From positions 1 through 64,000 of the forward strand of contig JABUSB010000001.1 of the NCBI GenBank assembly GCA_021444005.1: 64,000 nt of DNA, read 5' to 3'. Both the position numbers and the translations under genes were made by a program. This stretch comes from Malacoplasma sp. (GTDB taxonomy: Bacteria; Bacillota_I; Bacilli_A; Mycoplasmatales; Mycoplasmoidaceae). Of this stretch, positions 1 through 11,217 are shown piece after piece. Under the pieces are notes generated by a model. It searched no databases, had not been told where the DNA came from, and saw only the letters and a program-made list of their open reading frames with translations. Positions within the stretch are counted from its first letter, which is position 1; every line of letters begins with the position of its first letter.

Positions 1-279
1 ATTTTGTATTTCAAATTTTTATTCATTGGCTTTTCTTTCTTTTTTTTCTCATCTATTTTGTAGAATAATCTTGCTACCTAATTATTCAAAACATTGCAAA
101 ACAATATATAAGTAAGGCAACAAGTGCCTTTAGTATAGTGAAGTTTTAAAGTTCTTCAATTAAATCACAAATTTTTTTATAAATTGGAAAAATTAGTTAA
201 TCCTATTGATTTTATTGTTTTTTATGATAATTTTGTGCATAATTGTATTGTAGACTATCTACAGAATTCATTAAAAAAG
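1..279. other. Window-edge intergenic DNA, no gene seen
   Basis: I see no convincing coding frame, tRNA or rRNA in this AT-rich stretch on either strand, even with UGA read as Trp. A short inverted repeat (AGGCA/TGCCT around 115-131) could form a small hairpin but has no T-run. The segment may hold the 3' flank of a gene outside the window. Confidence 0.4.
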
Positions 280-306
280 ACTATAAGAAATCTTATAGTT
301 TTTTTT
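280..306. terminator. Bidirectional hairpin terminator after metG
   Basis: An inverted repeat (ACTATAAG / CTTATAGT, four-base loop) is flanked by an A-run on the left and a T-run on the right. It can therefore act as an intrinsic terminator in both directions. On the minus strand it follows the metG stop codon by about 25 bases. Confidence 0.7.
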
Positions 307-329
307 AATTTAAGTCATATTTTTATATA

Positions 330-1904
<1,575 letters not shown>

Positions 1905-1928
1905 TTAGTTAGTCTTGAAAACTTTATT

Positions 1929-3596
1929 TTATTCAAAAAACTCAAATAATAATGAAATATTTTTAATTAGTTTTAAAATATCAACTTCTTTATGTGCAAA
2001 GCTGATTCCAATTCTTAATATTGAATCAGTTTCATCACTGATTCCACATTCAATAATCGTATCAAAAAGGACATACATATACATTCTTAAAATGCTTGCT
2101 TTAATGTTTTGTGGGGTTTTGACAACACAAACTCAATTTGAACGTGATTGTTCATTTTCAATAAAAGGAGTAAATCCTAATTTTGTTAATTCTGATAACA
2201 ATATATCCATTAAGTGTTTTTTAGATTCAATCGCTTTTTCTATACTTTTATAATTTTTAACAAATTCACAAGATGCATTAACAGCTGCAAAAATAGTTAC
2301 AGGATATGTGCTTGGTGTAAGTCCATTTGATATGTGTTTTAATTCAAAAGTTTGTCAATCCAAATAATATGGTTTTTGTCTAGGGTTGTTTCTAGCAAAC
2401 TCCATCGCTTTTTGACTTACACATATAAAACTCAAACCTGGAGTTGTTTCAAATCCTTTTGCTGATGTTCCAACTGCTGCACTAATATTAAAGTCATCAA
2501 AATCCAAGTGTTCATTTAAAACTGAAGAAATGCAATCAACTACAAGCATTACATTGTGTTTATGACAAATTTCACCTAATTCTTTAATCGGATTCACAAT
2601 TCCATATGATGTATCCATATGGACTACAAAAACACTTTTTTTACCAATAACTAATCTTTCAATTTCTTTTAAGTTAAATTCTTGACCTTTTTCTAATTGG
2701 TAATAAGTTGCGTTTAAATCATATCTTTTAGAGATTCTGATGATGTTGTCCCCAAAAAAACCATTAGATAAAAATAAAACATTGTCTCCTGGAGATGTTA
2801 AATTAATTAAACAACTTTCAATTGCAACACTTCCAGTTGCTAACATTGCAATTGGGAATCCGGTTTTTGAATTAAAAGCTCATTTAATGTTTTCTGCAGT
2901 TTGTTGATAAATAAACTTGGTTCCAATTGAGCGGTGGTGGTTAACATAATCTGATAGCATTTGATTTATTTCTTTTCTAATAAACACAGGACCTGGTGTA
3001 AAACTCATTCTTTTTTTGTCATTTAAATAAGATTTATCAAAATTTACAAGCTTGTTAAAACTATTAATCTTAGTTACAACTGGGGTTTTTTCAACTACTC
3101 ATTTAATATCAGTATCTGATGTAATCGAATTTGCTAAACTATTTTTAAAAAAATCAACGTATTTAAGTTGGTCTTTTGTAAGAATCGGTAAATAATCTGT
3201 TTCACAAGCATTTTCTACTGTTACAACACAACTTGTGTTTTGCAAGTTGTTATTATTCATAAAATAAGCTAGTCCAGAGTCTAAAAAATAATGACTATCT
3301 TCAATTACTAAAATTTTAGAATCTGGGTGTACAAATAACTTTTGGTAATCAAATTCTTCTTTAGCTATTAATCAATAATTAGTTGTTTTTAATTGGTTTT
3401 GAAGTAGCTTCAAATACTTTCTTTCAGCAACTATATAAACTTTTAGATCTTGGTTACTAAATTTTTCAATATTGGAATCAATGATTGTTTTTTCATTAAT
3501 TTTAAACAAGCCATTAATGAAAAAATTTGGAACTATGAAATTGTTTTTAACACTTGTATTTACATTAATTATTACTGTACTAAAATTTGCTCTCAT
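1929..3596 (-). CDS. Class V aminotransferase with N-terminal nucleotidyltransferase-like domain
   Basis: A 555-aa protein in two parts. Residues from about 195 on form a complete class V PLP aminotransferase: MSFTPGP near 197, HHRS, ATGSVAIE near 252, PLP-binding VVDC (Asp about 354) and TSAKGF with the Schiff-base Lys about 380. The family includes serine/alanine-glyoxylate and 2-aminoethylphosphonate transaminases. Residues 1-190 contain GLFKINEKTIIDSNIEKF, which resembles the segment after the glycine-rich loop of sugar or choline nucleotidyltransferases (GFLKINGKSIIERSI-like). The LAAGxGxR loop itself is absent. The domain order matches PntC-AEP transaminase fusions, so a phosphonate-related origin is possible, but the substrate is unproven. 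It lies 5 bases after ppc, so co-transcription is likely. Confidence 0.8.
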
Positions 3597-3601
3597 CTTT
3601 T

Positions 3602-6331
3602 TTACCCACTATTTCTTAATCCGGTTGCAATTCCATTAATTGATATTAAAATTGCATTTTTAATATAAGAATCGCTATCAGTCTTATTTTTATGTAATAA
3701 TTCTAATTGAAAATAATTTAAAACATTTAAATAAGGAATTCGGTCTGATAAACTAATTTTTAAATCACGATAATCTTGTAACAATTCTTCTTTTTGCGAA
3801 ATCAATAAAATTGATTTCAAAACTTTTTGATATTCAGCATAGATATCATTATAAATACTTTCACATTGTTTGTTTTTTGAAAAATTAAAGTATAGTTTAC
3901 TAATCTTTAAATTTACTTTTGCTAATAACATTTCAATGTTTGATAACATTGTTTGAAAAAAAGCAACATTTTGGTATCAATTTCGCAATACATTTAAATT
4001 ATTGGGGTTTGCTTCAATAAATTGGGAAAGTGCAGTACCCACTCCATATCACCCAGGAATCATTGCCCGAATTTGAGATCAAGAAAAAACTCACGAAATT
4101 GATCGTAATTGTTTAATTGTTTGTGTGTTGCTACGCAATGAAGGACGAGATCCAATATTTAAATTTTGAATTTCTTTGATTGGGGTAATTTCAAAAAACA
4201 ATTGCTCAAAATCTTTGTTTTCATAAACTAAAGATTGGTATTTATTAAAACTAATTTTGGAAAGTTCTTCCATTGTTTGTTTAAAAAAATCATCCTCATA
4301 TGAAGAATTAGAATTGTTAATTACTTTGTTAGCGGTTGCAGTTAAAATTGATTCCAAATTAAACCAGCCTTTACGGGGGTTAGCATATTTAGCCCATATA
4401 ATTTCACCTTGTTCTGTAAATCTTAATTTATTAGTAACACTATTGTTAGGAAGGGAATTAATGGCTAAATAACTTGGGCCTCCACCACGTCCGATAGTTC
4501 CACCTCTCCCATGAAAGAAACTAATATTGAATCCATATTTTTTAACTAAATTAATTAGTGCAATTTGGGTGTTGTAAATGTGTCAAGAAGAACAAAAATT
4601 ACCCCCATCTTTACAACTATCAGAATAACCTAGCAAAACTTCAACACTATTATTCCATTGCTCTTTAATTAATTTTTGTGTATAAGGTTTAGTAATTAAA
4701 GATTTGATAATGTTAACCGAATTTTTTAAGTCTAAAATGCTTTCAAATAAAGGGACAACATTAAGCGAAATTAAATCTGTTTGATTAATGATTTTAAATA
4801 AAAATATAACTTCAAAAATATCTATAAAACTTGTAGTGTTTGAGATTAAGTAATTTTTAATTGCTTGGTTACCAAATTTAGTTTGAATTTCCTTGATTGT
4901 TTTAAAAACCACAATTTCACTTTTAGTAAATTCATCAACAGCATCAAAATTAAATTTATTGTTAATTGTATTAAACAACAATATCTCTTTTTTCGTTTCA
5001 TCTAATGCTTCATAATTTTCACACAAATTAGAAGCTTTTAAAATTTGAGCAATTGTGTGTTTGTGCTCACTAGAATTTTGACGAATATCAATTGTCATTA
5101 AATGAAAACCAAAAGACTTTATCGCATAAATCAAATCAACTAAATTTCTTTTAGCAATTTGGTAAGAATTATTCTTTTTTAATGAACTTAAAATTAAATC
5201 TAAATCTTTTAATAATTGGTCAATATTGTCATATTTCTCATTAGTATTAATCAAATTCAGTTTACTAATTAAATTGGAATTTTTAGCTAAATATTGGCTT
5301 GTATTGAAAAGCTTTGTGTTAATTTTTAAAACTGCAATTGAGTATTGCTCGTGTGCTCTTTTTTTAACTTCAACATCTTTAATAAAATCTAAAATAACTC
5401 AATCCATTTTAGTAACAGAATCGTGTAGAAGCAAATCATTGTATAAACTTTCTAGCTTGAAAAAATAAAAGCTAAAAAGTTTTTCAACTTGTTTAAAAAT
5501 AGCATCATTTAGTGAATTTGCATTTACAAAGGGATTACCATCCCGATCCCCACCTGCTCAACTTCCAATTTTTAAACTAATATTATCTTTAATATCAACT
5601 TCAAAATCGTTTGATTTTAATTGGTTAAATTTGTAATTAATTTTGGGAAGAATTGAGAAAAAAGTAGTATCAAAAAAAGTTAAAATATTTTTCACTTCAT
5701 TCTCAACTGTTGTTTTTTCATCTCTTAGAATTGAAACTTGTCACAAGATGTCAATTAAAACTTCAATATTTTGATTTTTATCCAATAAGTGAATGTTAAA
5801 CAAACTATAGTAATTTGTTTCAATATCCAAATATTCCATAATTTTTTTGATAATTCTCAAAACCGTTTCCCGTACAACTTGAGTAGGATGTGAAGTTAGT
5901 ACAATGCTAATATCAACATCATTCAATTTACTAAAAATTGAATTTGTCATTTTTAAACCATTAAAAAAATTAACCAAAAAATCATTATTACTCAAATATG
6001 TGTCTTCTCATTTATTTTCATAACTTGTTTGGTATATATCTTCTACCAAATTAGTTAAAAGTTCATGATATGCAAAATAACGACATAGTAACAAAAAATC
6101 CATATTAGTTAGATCTTTAGAAATTTGTTGAATATATTCAAAAATCTTTTCTTCATTTGTTTTTTTAATAACTAAGTTTTTAATTGCAATCACAATTTCA
6201 TAAAGTTTTTTTGAAGAATGCTTGTAAAAAACCTTAGTTAAAATACCAATAACAAAATCGATTTTTTCCCGCATTTTCAAAAGGGAAAAATCAGGATTTT
6301 CAACATAAAATTTAGTATGGTCACTTTTCAT
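3602..6331 (-). CDS. ppc: Phosphoenolpyruvate carboxylase
   Basis: Fixes bicarbonate onto PEP to make oxaloacetate in the cytoplasm. With UGA as Trp the gene is uninterrupted and encodes 909 aa, the usual size. Active-site blocks are intact: TSHPTQ with the catalytic His near 148, GYSDSCKDGG with Lys near 574, FHGRGGTIGRGGGP near 606-619, and the diagnostic C-terminus GIATGLRNSG. The bacterial SRPAKR motif appears as SRPSLR. The enzyme is unexpected in a mycoplasma, most of which lack a TCA cycle; its oxaloacetate could feed transamination by the gene 5 bases downstream (inference). No clear Shine-Dalgarno precedes the ATG. Confidence 0.95.
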
Positions 6332-6444
6332 AATTTAATGATTTTCATTTATATTTATCTAATATTTTATTTTAGACATATTAAGATAAATAATTTCTTT
6401 AATTTAATTAAAATTAAAACAACTATTTTATAGATAAGCAAAAT

Positions 6445-7539
6445 ATGGAAAAATTACAAAGAGAAAAAACGAAAAAAGTTTTTGTAGGTGATATTCAAAT
6501 TGGAGGGAATAACAAAGTTGTTATTCAATCAATGACAACTACCAAAACATATGATATTGACAAAACTCTTTTGCAAATTGATGAATTATTAAGAGAAGGT
6601 TGTGAACTTGTCAGAGTAGCAGTATTAGATGATAGAGATGAAAAAGCACTACCGATAATTGTTAAAAAAGCAAAATGTCCTATAATTGCTGACATTCACT
6701 TTAATCCATATTATGCATTATCTGCTATTAAAGCAGGTGCTAAGAAAATTCGGTTAAACCCAGGGAATATTAACAATATTGAATTATTAAAAGAAATTAT
6801 TAAATTAGCCAATCAAAATAATGTACCGATTCGAGTAGGAGTTAATAGTGGTTCATTACCAACTGATTTAATGAAAAAATATGGGGTTACAAAAGACTCT
6901 ATGATTATTGCAGTTAAAAGATATATTGATTTATTTGAGGAAAATGGGTTTAGTAATATTGTTGTATCTTTAAAAGCTACTAACCCAATATTAGCCATTC
7001 ATGCATATCAAGAAGCTGCAAAAATTTTTGACTATCCTTTACATTTAGGAATCACAGAAGCAGGATCATTATTTAATGGCACTATCAAATCTTGTGCTGG
7101 GCTTGCGATATTGTTATATGAAGGAATTGGCAACACAATCAGAATTTCACTGACAGGAGATCCAGTAAGTGAAATAAAAGTTTGCAAGAAATTATTAAAT
7201 TCACTAAATCTCTATGATAATTTAGTAGATGTAATTGCTTGCCCAACGTGTGGAAGATTAAACTTCAACTTATATCCAGTAGTTAATGAAATTGAAAAGT
7301 TTACTAAAAAAATGAATTTCCCTTTAAAAGTTGCCATTCTCGGATGTGAAGTAAACGGACCTGGAGAAGCACAAGAAGCAGATATTGGGATCGCTGGTGG
7401 AAAAGGCAAAGGAATTATTTTTGAAAATGGCAAAATTATTAAATCTGTTAAAGAAGATGAACTTGTTGGTGAATTAAAGAAAATGATTTTAAATAAATAT
7501 GAAGCATATTTAAAAAGCAAAGGAAGCAAAAATGGTTAA
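6445..7539 (+). CDS. ispG: 4-hydroxy-3-methylbut-2-en-1-yl diphosphate synthase
   Basis: A 364-aa IspG (GcpE), the penultimate enzyme of the MEP isoprenoid pathway, which converts MEcPP to HMBPP with a [4Fe-4S] cluster. The TIM-barrel start (VVIQSMTTTKT) and the C-terminal cluster ligands Cys266, Cys269 and Cys301 are all present, with GCEVNGPGEA supplying the usual Glu. The cluster implies the cell makes or repairs Fe-S centres. The gene starts the ispG-ytpR-like-pncB run, overlapping the next ATG by 8 bases. The leader is very short and lacks a clear ribosome-binding site. Confidence 0.96.
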   Translation: MEKLQREKTKKVFVGDIQIGGNNKVVIQSMTTTKTYDIDKTLLQIDELLREGCELVRVAVLDDRDEKALPIIVKKAKCPIIADIHFNPYYALSAIKAGAKKIRLNPGNINNIELLKEIIKLANQNNVPIRVGVNSGSLPTDLMKKYGVTKDSMIIAVKRYIDLFEENGFSNIVVSLKATNPILAIHAYQEAAKIFDYPLHLGITEAGSLFNGTIKSCAGLAILLYEGIGNTIRISLTGDPVSEIKVCKKLLNSLNLYDNLVDVIACPTCGRLNFNLYPVVNEIEKFTKKMNFPLKVAILGCEVNGPGEAQEADIGIAGGKGKGIIFENGKIIKSVKEDELVGELKKMILNKYEAYLKSKGSKNG

Positions 7540-8140
7540 CATTTTTTATAACAAAACAACTTTAAATGATACTTTAATAATTAATCTGCATTTTGCAAAT
7601 GCAAATAAGGTAGAAAATCATAATAACTATTCTTTAATGTGAAGTGATGATAAATTAGTGGGAATTAATATTTTTAATGCTAGTCAACACATAAATTTAG
7701 AAGAAGGATTTTTATATTGTGATTCAACATTAATTGCTTTTATTAAAAAAATCACTAATCTTGATCTTTCTGCAAATGTTGAAAAAAACTTTGTGGTGGG
7801 CAAAGTTTTAAAATGCAGTAAAGTAGAAAATACACATTTAAACTATTGTGAAGTTGATGTGAAAGATAAAATATTAAACATTATTTGTGGTGCAAATAAT
7901 GTTAAAGAAAATATCAAAGTGGTAGTTGCTAATGTTAATACAGTACTACCTAGTGGTAAAAAAATAGTTAAAAGTAAAATTCAAGGCTATGAATCTTCTG
8001 GAATGCTATGTAGTAATAGTGAACTTAATCTTGCATCAGAGCAAAAAAGTGGAATTATTATATTAGAAAACGAATATCAAACAGGAGATTTATTTGTTGA
8101 TGTTTTCGCCAATAAAATAAACTATGGAATTAAAAATTAA
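7532..8140 (+). CDS. YtpR-like tRNA-binding (EMAP-type OB fold) protein
   Basis: A 202-aa protein whose second half is a tRNA_bind/EMAP-type OB domain: VGKVLKCSKVENTHLNYCEV, IICGANNV, VVVANVNTVLPSG and KIQGYESSGMLCSNSEL follow the pattern of the PheT N-terminal domain and stand-alone YtpR proteins. It probably binds tRNA or another nucleic acid; no catalytic motif is visible. An in-frame TGA (Trp) in the N-terminal part requires code 4. The ATG overlaps the ispG stop and the 3' end overlaps the next gene by 17 bases, so the three genes are likely translationally coupled. Confidence 0.85.
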
Positions 8141-9206
8141 ATTTAAATTTAATGATGAGATAAAAGAAGGTAACTATTCTGCTAAATATTTTTTAATATC
8201 ACAGCAAATATTAGAAAATGCAAATATTAACCATATCTCAACCTTGCGATTCAAACATTTTAATGATAATGTAGTTGTAGCTGGTATTGAAGAAGTTTTA
8301 CAACTTATTAAATTTGCTATTAAACCAAACGAATATGAAAAATTAAAAATTAAATATTTACCAGATGGTTCAATTACAAATAACGATCAAATTATTTTAA
8401 CAATTGAGGGTGAATATAAAAAATTTGGATACTTGGAAAATATTATTGATTCCATATTATCTCGAAGAAGTTCAATAGCTACTAATGCTCATAAAGTTAT
8501 AAGTTTAGTAGGTGCCAAACGGGTTATTTATATGGGGGATCGCAGTGATGATTACTTGTTGCAACCATATGATGGGTATAGTGCATACATTGGGGGAATC
8601 CGCAACTTTGTAAGTGAAGCCAGTGTTAAATTTTTAAGAGAAGCAAACGTTAGTGACTTTATGGTAATTGGTACAATTCCACACGCCCTTATTCAACAAT
8701 TTGAAGGCAATTTAGCAAACACTTTAAAAGCATATGCAAATTGTTTTCCTAATTATCCGGTTGTTGGATTAATTGATTTCCACAATGATTGCTTGCAAGA
8801 ATTAATTGATTTAAAAGAAGCTGGAATTACAAAACTAGATTATGTTAGAATTGATACCTCAAAAAAATTAGTTGATAAATCATTACAAAAAATTCATTAC
8901 TATTCACAAGATAAGCAACTATATGGGGTTAATAAATATTTAATTCAAAAAGTGCGATCTAAATTGGATGAATTAGGTTATCAAAATACTAAGATTATTA
9001 TTTCTTCTTCTATTAATGCACAAATAATTGAAGAATTTGAAAGAGAAAAAATACCAGTAGATATCTATGGTATTGGTAAATACTTTACGGAAGTTAATGT
9101 TAACTACACCGGTGATCTAATCAAACTTAATGGTAAATACCTTGCAAAAGCTGGAAGAGATCAAAACATAGATAAGTATTTACAAGAGATGAAAGAAATT
9201 GAATAA
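8124..9206 (+). CDS. pncB: Nicotinate phosphoribosyltransferase
   Basis: A 360-aa protein resembling the mycoplasmal nicotinate phosphoribosyltransferase family, which makes nicotinate mononucleotide from nicotinate and PRPP in NAD salvage. Visible family features are SRRSSIATNAHKV, the GGIRNFVSEASVKFLREANV loop region, GTIPHALIQQFEGN, and a barrel strand LDYVRIDTS that precedes the phosphate site. It is last in the ispG run and followed by a strong hairpin terminator. The family call is by motif; exact substrate preference cannot be read from sequence. Confidence 0.85.
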   Translation: MELKIKFKFNDEIKEGNYSAKYFLISQQILENANINHISTLRFKHFNDNVVVAGIEEVLQLIKFAIKPNEYEKLKIKYLPDGSITNNDQIILTIEGEYKKFGYLENIIDSILSRRSSIATNAHKVISLVGAKRVIYMGDRSDDYLLQPYDGYSAYIGGIRNFVSEASVKFLREANVSDFMVIGTIPHALIQQFEGNLANTLKAYANCFPNYPVVGLIDFHNDCLQELIDLKEAGITKLDYVRIDTSKKLVDKSLQKIHYYSQDKQLYGVNKYLIQKVRSKLDELGYQNTKIIISSSINAQIIEEFEREKIPVDIYGIGKYFTEVNVNYTGDLIKLNGKYLAKAGRDQNIDKYLQEMKEIE

Positions 9207-9223
9207 ACAAATGTTGTGAATAG

Positions 9224-9265
9224 AAAAATCTCATTTTTGAGTAGTAGATCTTGAATGAGATTTTT
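9224..9265. terminator. Shared bidirectional terminator
   Basis: A 12-bp perfect stem (AAAAATCTCATT / AATGAGATTTTT) encloses an 18-base loop, with A- and T-runs built into the arms. It can terminate the plus-strand pncB transcript and the convergent minus-strand HNH gene, whose stop codon lies just outside it. Confidence 0.85.
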
Positions 9266-9268
9266 TAT

Positions 9269-9901
9269 TTATCTCTTAATCTTTAAAGCTTTAAATACTT
9301 TTTGTACAATATTTCAATAAAATCCTAGTGAAAGAACTATTTTTTTAGTATACATCTCTGAATAAATTGGATTGTTTTCAATAACAGTTCACAAATAATT
9401 CAGAATTTTTATGTAATCATCAAAATCATTTTTAATATGACTCATTATTCTGACTCAATATTGTCTTTTATATTGGTAACCATCATAATAATCGTTGATA
9501 TTTCTTATAATAAATTCTACTGCTCCTCCAATTCCAGGGACTTCATTTTTATTAGCTTGCGGGTGTCTTGGTTCTTCCATAATTTTGACATGAAGTAATA
9601 AGTGCTCCATAATATTGCAATAAATTAATCTTTCAGCTTTCTGATATTCAAAAGGATTATTCATTGCAAATTCACGAGTTGAAAGCATTATTGCTTTATC
9701 TTCATCAATATGGTGGCATTGCAACCCCTCTGCAGATCTTGATATTTTTTGATTTTTGCTTTTAAAAGTAGAGTTAAAAAAATAATCATATTTTGCAGGT
9801 CCGTATTTATCAAGCAAATGCGAAACAAGTTGTGCATATGTCATATTAAATTCTTTGTTGTATTTTTTAAGAATTATCTTTTTAGTGTTTTTGGTAGCCA
9901 T
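9269..9901 (-). CDS. HNH-motif protein of unknown role
   Basis: A 210-aa protein that is complete only when three in-frame TGA codons are read as Trp. The central part reads QCHHIDEDKA (His63-His64) followed about 30 residues later by ERLIYCNIMEHLLLHVKI (Asn96, His100, His104), the spacing of an HNH/beta-beta-alpha-metal nuclease core. No zinc-binding cysteine pairs are visible. The C-terminal third is lysine- and aromatic-rich without a recognised domain. It appears monocistronic, with its own TATAAT (9950-9955, minus) and the terminator shared with pncB. It could be a nuclease in DNA repair, restriction or a mobile element; nothing decides between these. Confidence 0.7.
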
Positions 9902-9956
9902 TTCTCTAATTTATTTCTTTCTTTATATCTATACTAAGTCTTTGATCAAATTATAG

Positions 9957-10018
9957 AATTTATTCAAAAAACCAAACTAAATCTTTTTCTGCATAAATAG
10001 AGTGATTTTGAATAAATT
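9957..10018. repeat. 13-bp inverted repeat upstream of the HNH gene
   Basis: AATTTATTCAAAA (9957-9969) and its exact reverse complement (10006-10018) flank 36 bases. The inner arm directly adjoins the putative -10 box of the HNH gene. It may be an operator, a recombination site or chance in AT-rich DNA. Confidence 0.45.
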
Positions 10019-10047
10019 TACTAATATCTGCAATTAACAGACAAAAA

Positions 10048-10074
10048 AATAGTGTAGTTTCAAACTACACTATT
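10048..10074 (-). terminator. Terminator of the 327-aa orphan gene
   Basis: A 13-bp perfect inverted repeat (AATAGTGTAGTTT / AAACTACACTATT) around one base, followed on the minus strand by a T-run. It sits 3 bases past the stop codon of the orphan gene. Confidence 0.85.
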
Positions 10075-10076
10075 AA

Positions 10077-11060
10077 TTATTTGCGAATGATGTTAACAAT
10101 TTTCTTGTTTTTCTTAATTGGAATTTGGTTTTCCTCATCATTCTTAAGTTGTAATTCTAAAAGAAAAATACTCTTAATTGCCCGGTTAGCAATTTTTAAA
10201 CTATTAGACAAGATTTCACCCACTTGACTAGAATAACTTTTCTTAAAGAAATCAATTCTTAATAACTCTTTACCAATTCCCGTAGCTATTAATTTATTGT
10301 CATCATTTGTATATGTGTGAAAGATTTTAAAACGAACTGCTGCAATCTTTTCATTATCTGTTTCTGCACTTACATAAATAATATTGAAATCACTATCATG
10401 AATACTATACACAAAATTTAAACCATTAGTTTTGATTAAAAACAAATGGTTTCAGTAGTCCAGACACTCTTTTTTGTTATCAAAATCCCTTAATCTATTG
10501 GATTGGTTAATTATTTTTTGATAAACTTGATTATCATTTTGGATATATGAAAAGATTTGGTTAAAACTAAACTCTGCAGCAGTTTGGATATTTTGAGTTA
10601 TTGTTATTAGATCTTGGCTATCCCTGATGTTAACATTATCAAAAATGAATTTAAAATAACTATTTGACTGAATTGTGATGTTTTTAAATTTTTCAAGAGT
10701 TTGGTATTGATCACCTAATAATGTTACATCTTTGGACTTATTTAAAACTAACCATTCATAAATGTATGCTAATATTAGAAGTTCATCAATTTGGTTATCA
10801 GTTAACCTTTTATCAAAAAAGTTATTTGAATCCATCAAATATTTAATAAGAGCAATAAAAATATTGCTATCAAAGTTAATAGTAGAATTGTTGATATATG
10901 AAACTTTAGAAAAAATCAAATTATATTTATCCAAAAGTAATCTAGATTCTTCTTGTTTTTCTTGAATGATTTTTGATTGGATTAAATTAACTTTAGTCTG
11001 GACTTTTTTCCATAATTCAAAAACATTCAATGCTGAATTAATATTAAAAATTTTATTCAT
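10077..11060 (-). CDS. Unknown protein in the TIR/HNH cluster
   Basis: I do not recognise this 327-aa protein. It is intact with one TGA read as Trp. The first 200 residues look mainly helical, rich in Asn, Ile, Lys and Gln, with no signal peptide or obvious membrane segment. The last 120 residues contain a beta-rich stretch (FVYSIHDSDFNIIYVSAETDNEKIAAVRF) followed by helices and a Lys-rich end. No nucleotide-binding or catalytic motif stands out. It has its own TATAAT (11083-11088, minus) and terminator, and lies between an HNH-motif gene and a TIR-like gene in the same orientation. Confidence 0.6.
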
Positions 11061-11116
11061 AGTATAAAACTTACTCTATTTAATTATAAGCATTTGAATA
11101 AATTAAAAAAATAGCA

Positions 11117-11160
11117 AAACCCCAATTTATTTAAAAAAATTAAATTAAATTGGTTTTTTT
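11117..11160 (-). terminator. Terminator of the TIR-like gene
   Basis: A hairpin with arms starting CCAATTTA and ending in the complementary AAATTGG is flanked by A- and T-runs. It lies in the gap downstream of the TIR-like gene and upstream of the orphan gene. The arms are imperfect beyond eight pairs. Confidence 0.6.
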
Positions 11161-11217
11161 ATTCAAAATTATATGATTTATAAATTGAAAGCTAAAATAC
11201 TTAAAAAGTAAATTTGA

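Noticed and set aside
1915-2253. 112-aa plus-strand open frame
   Set aside because: Antisense to the aminotransferase C-terminus, whose residues are conserved.
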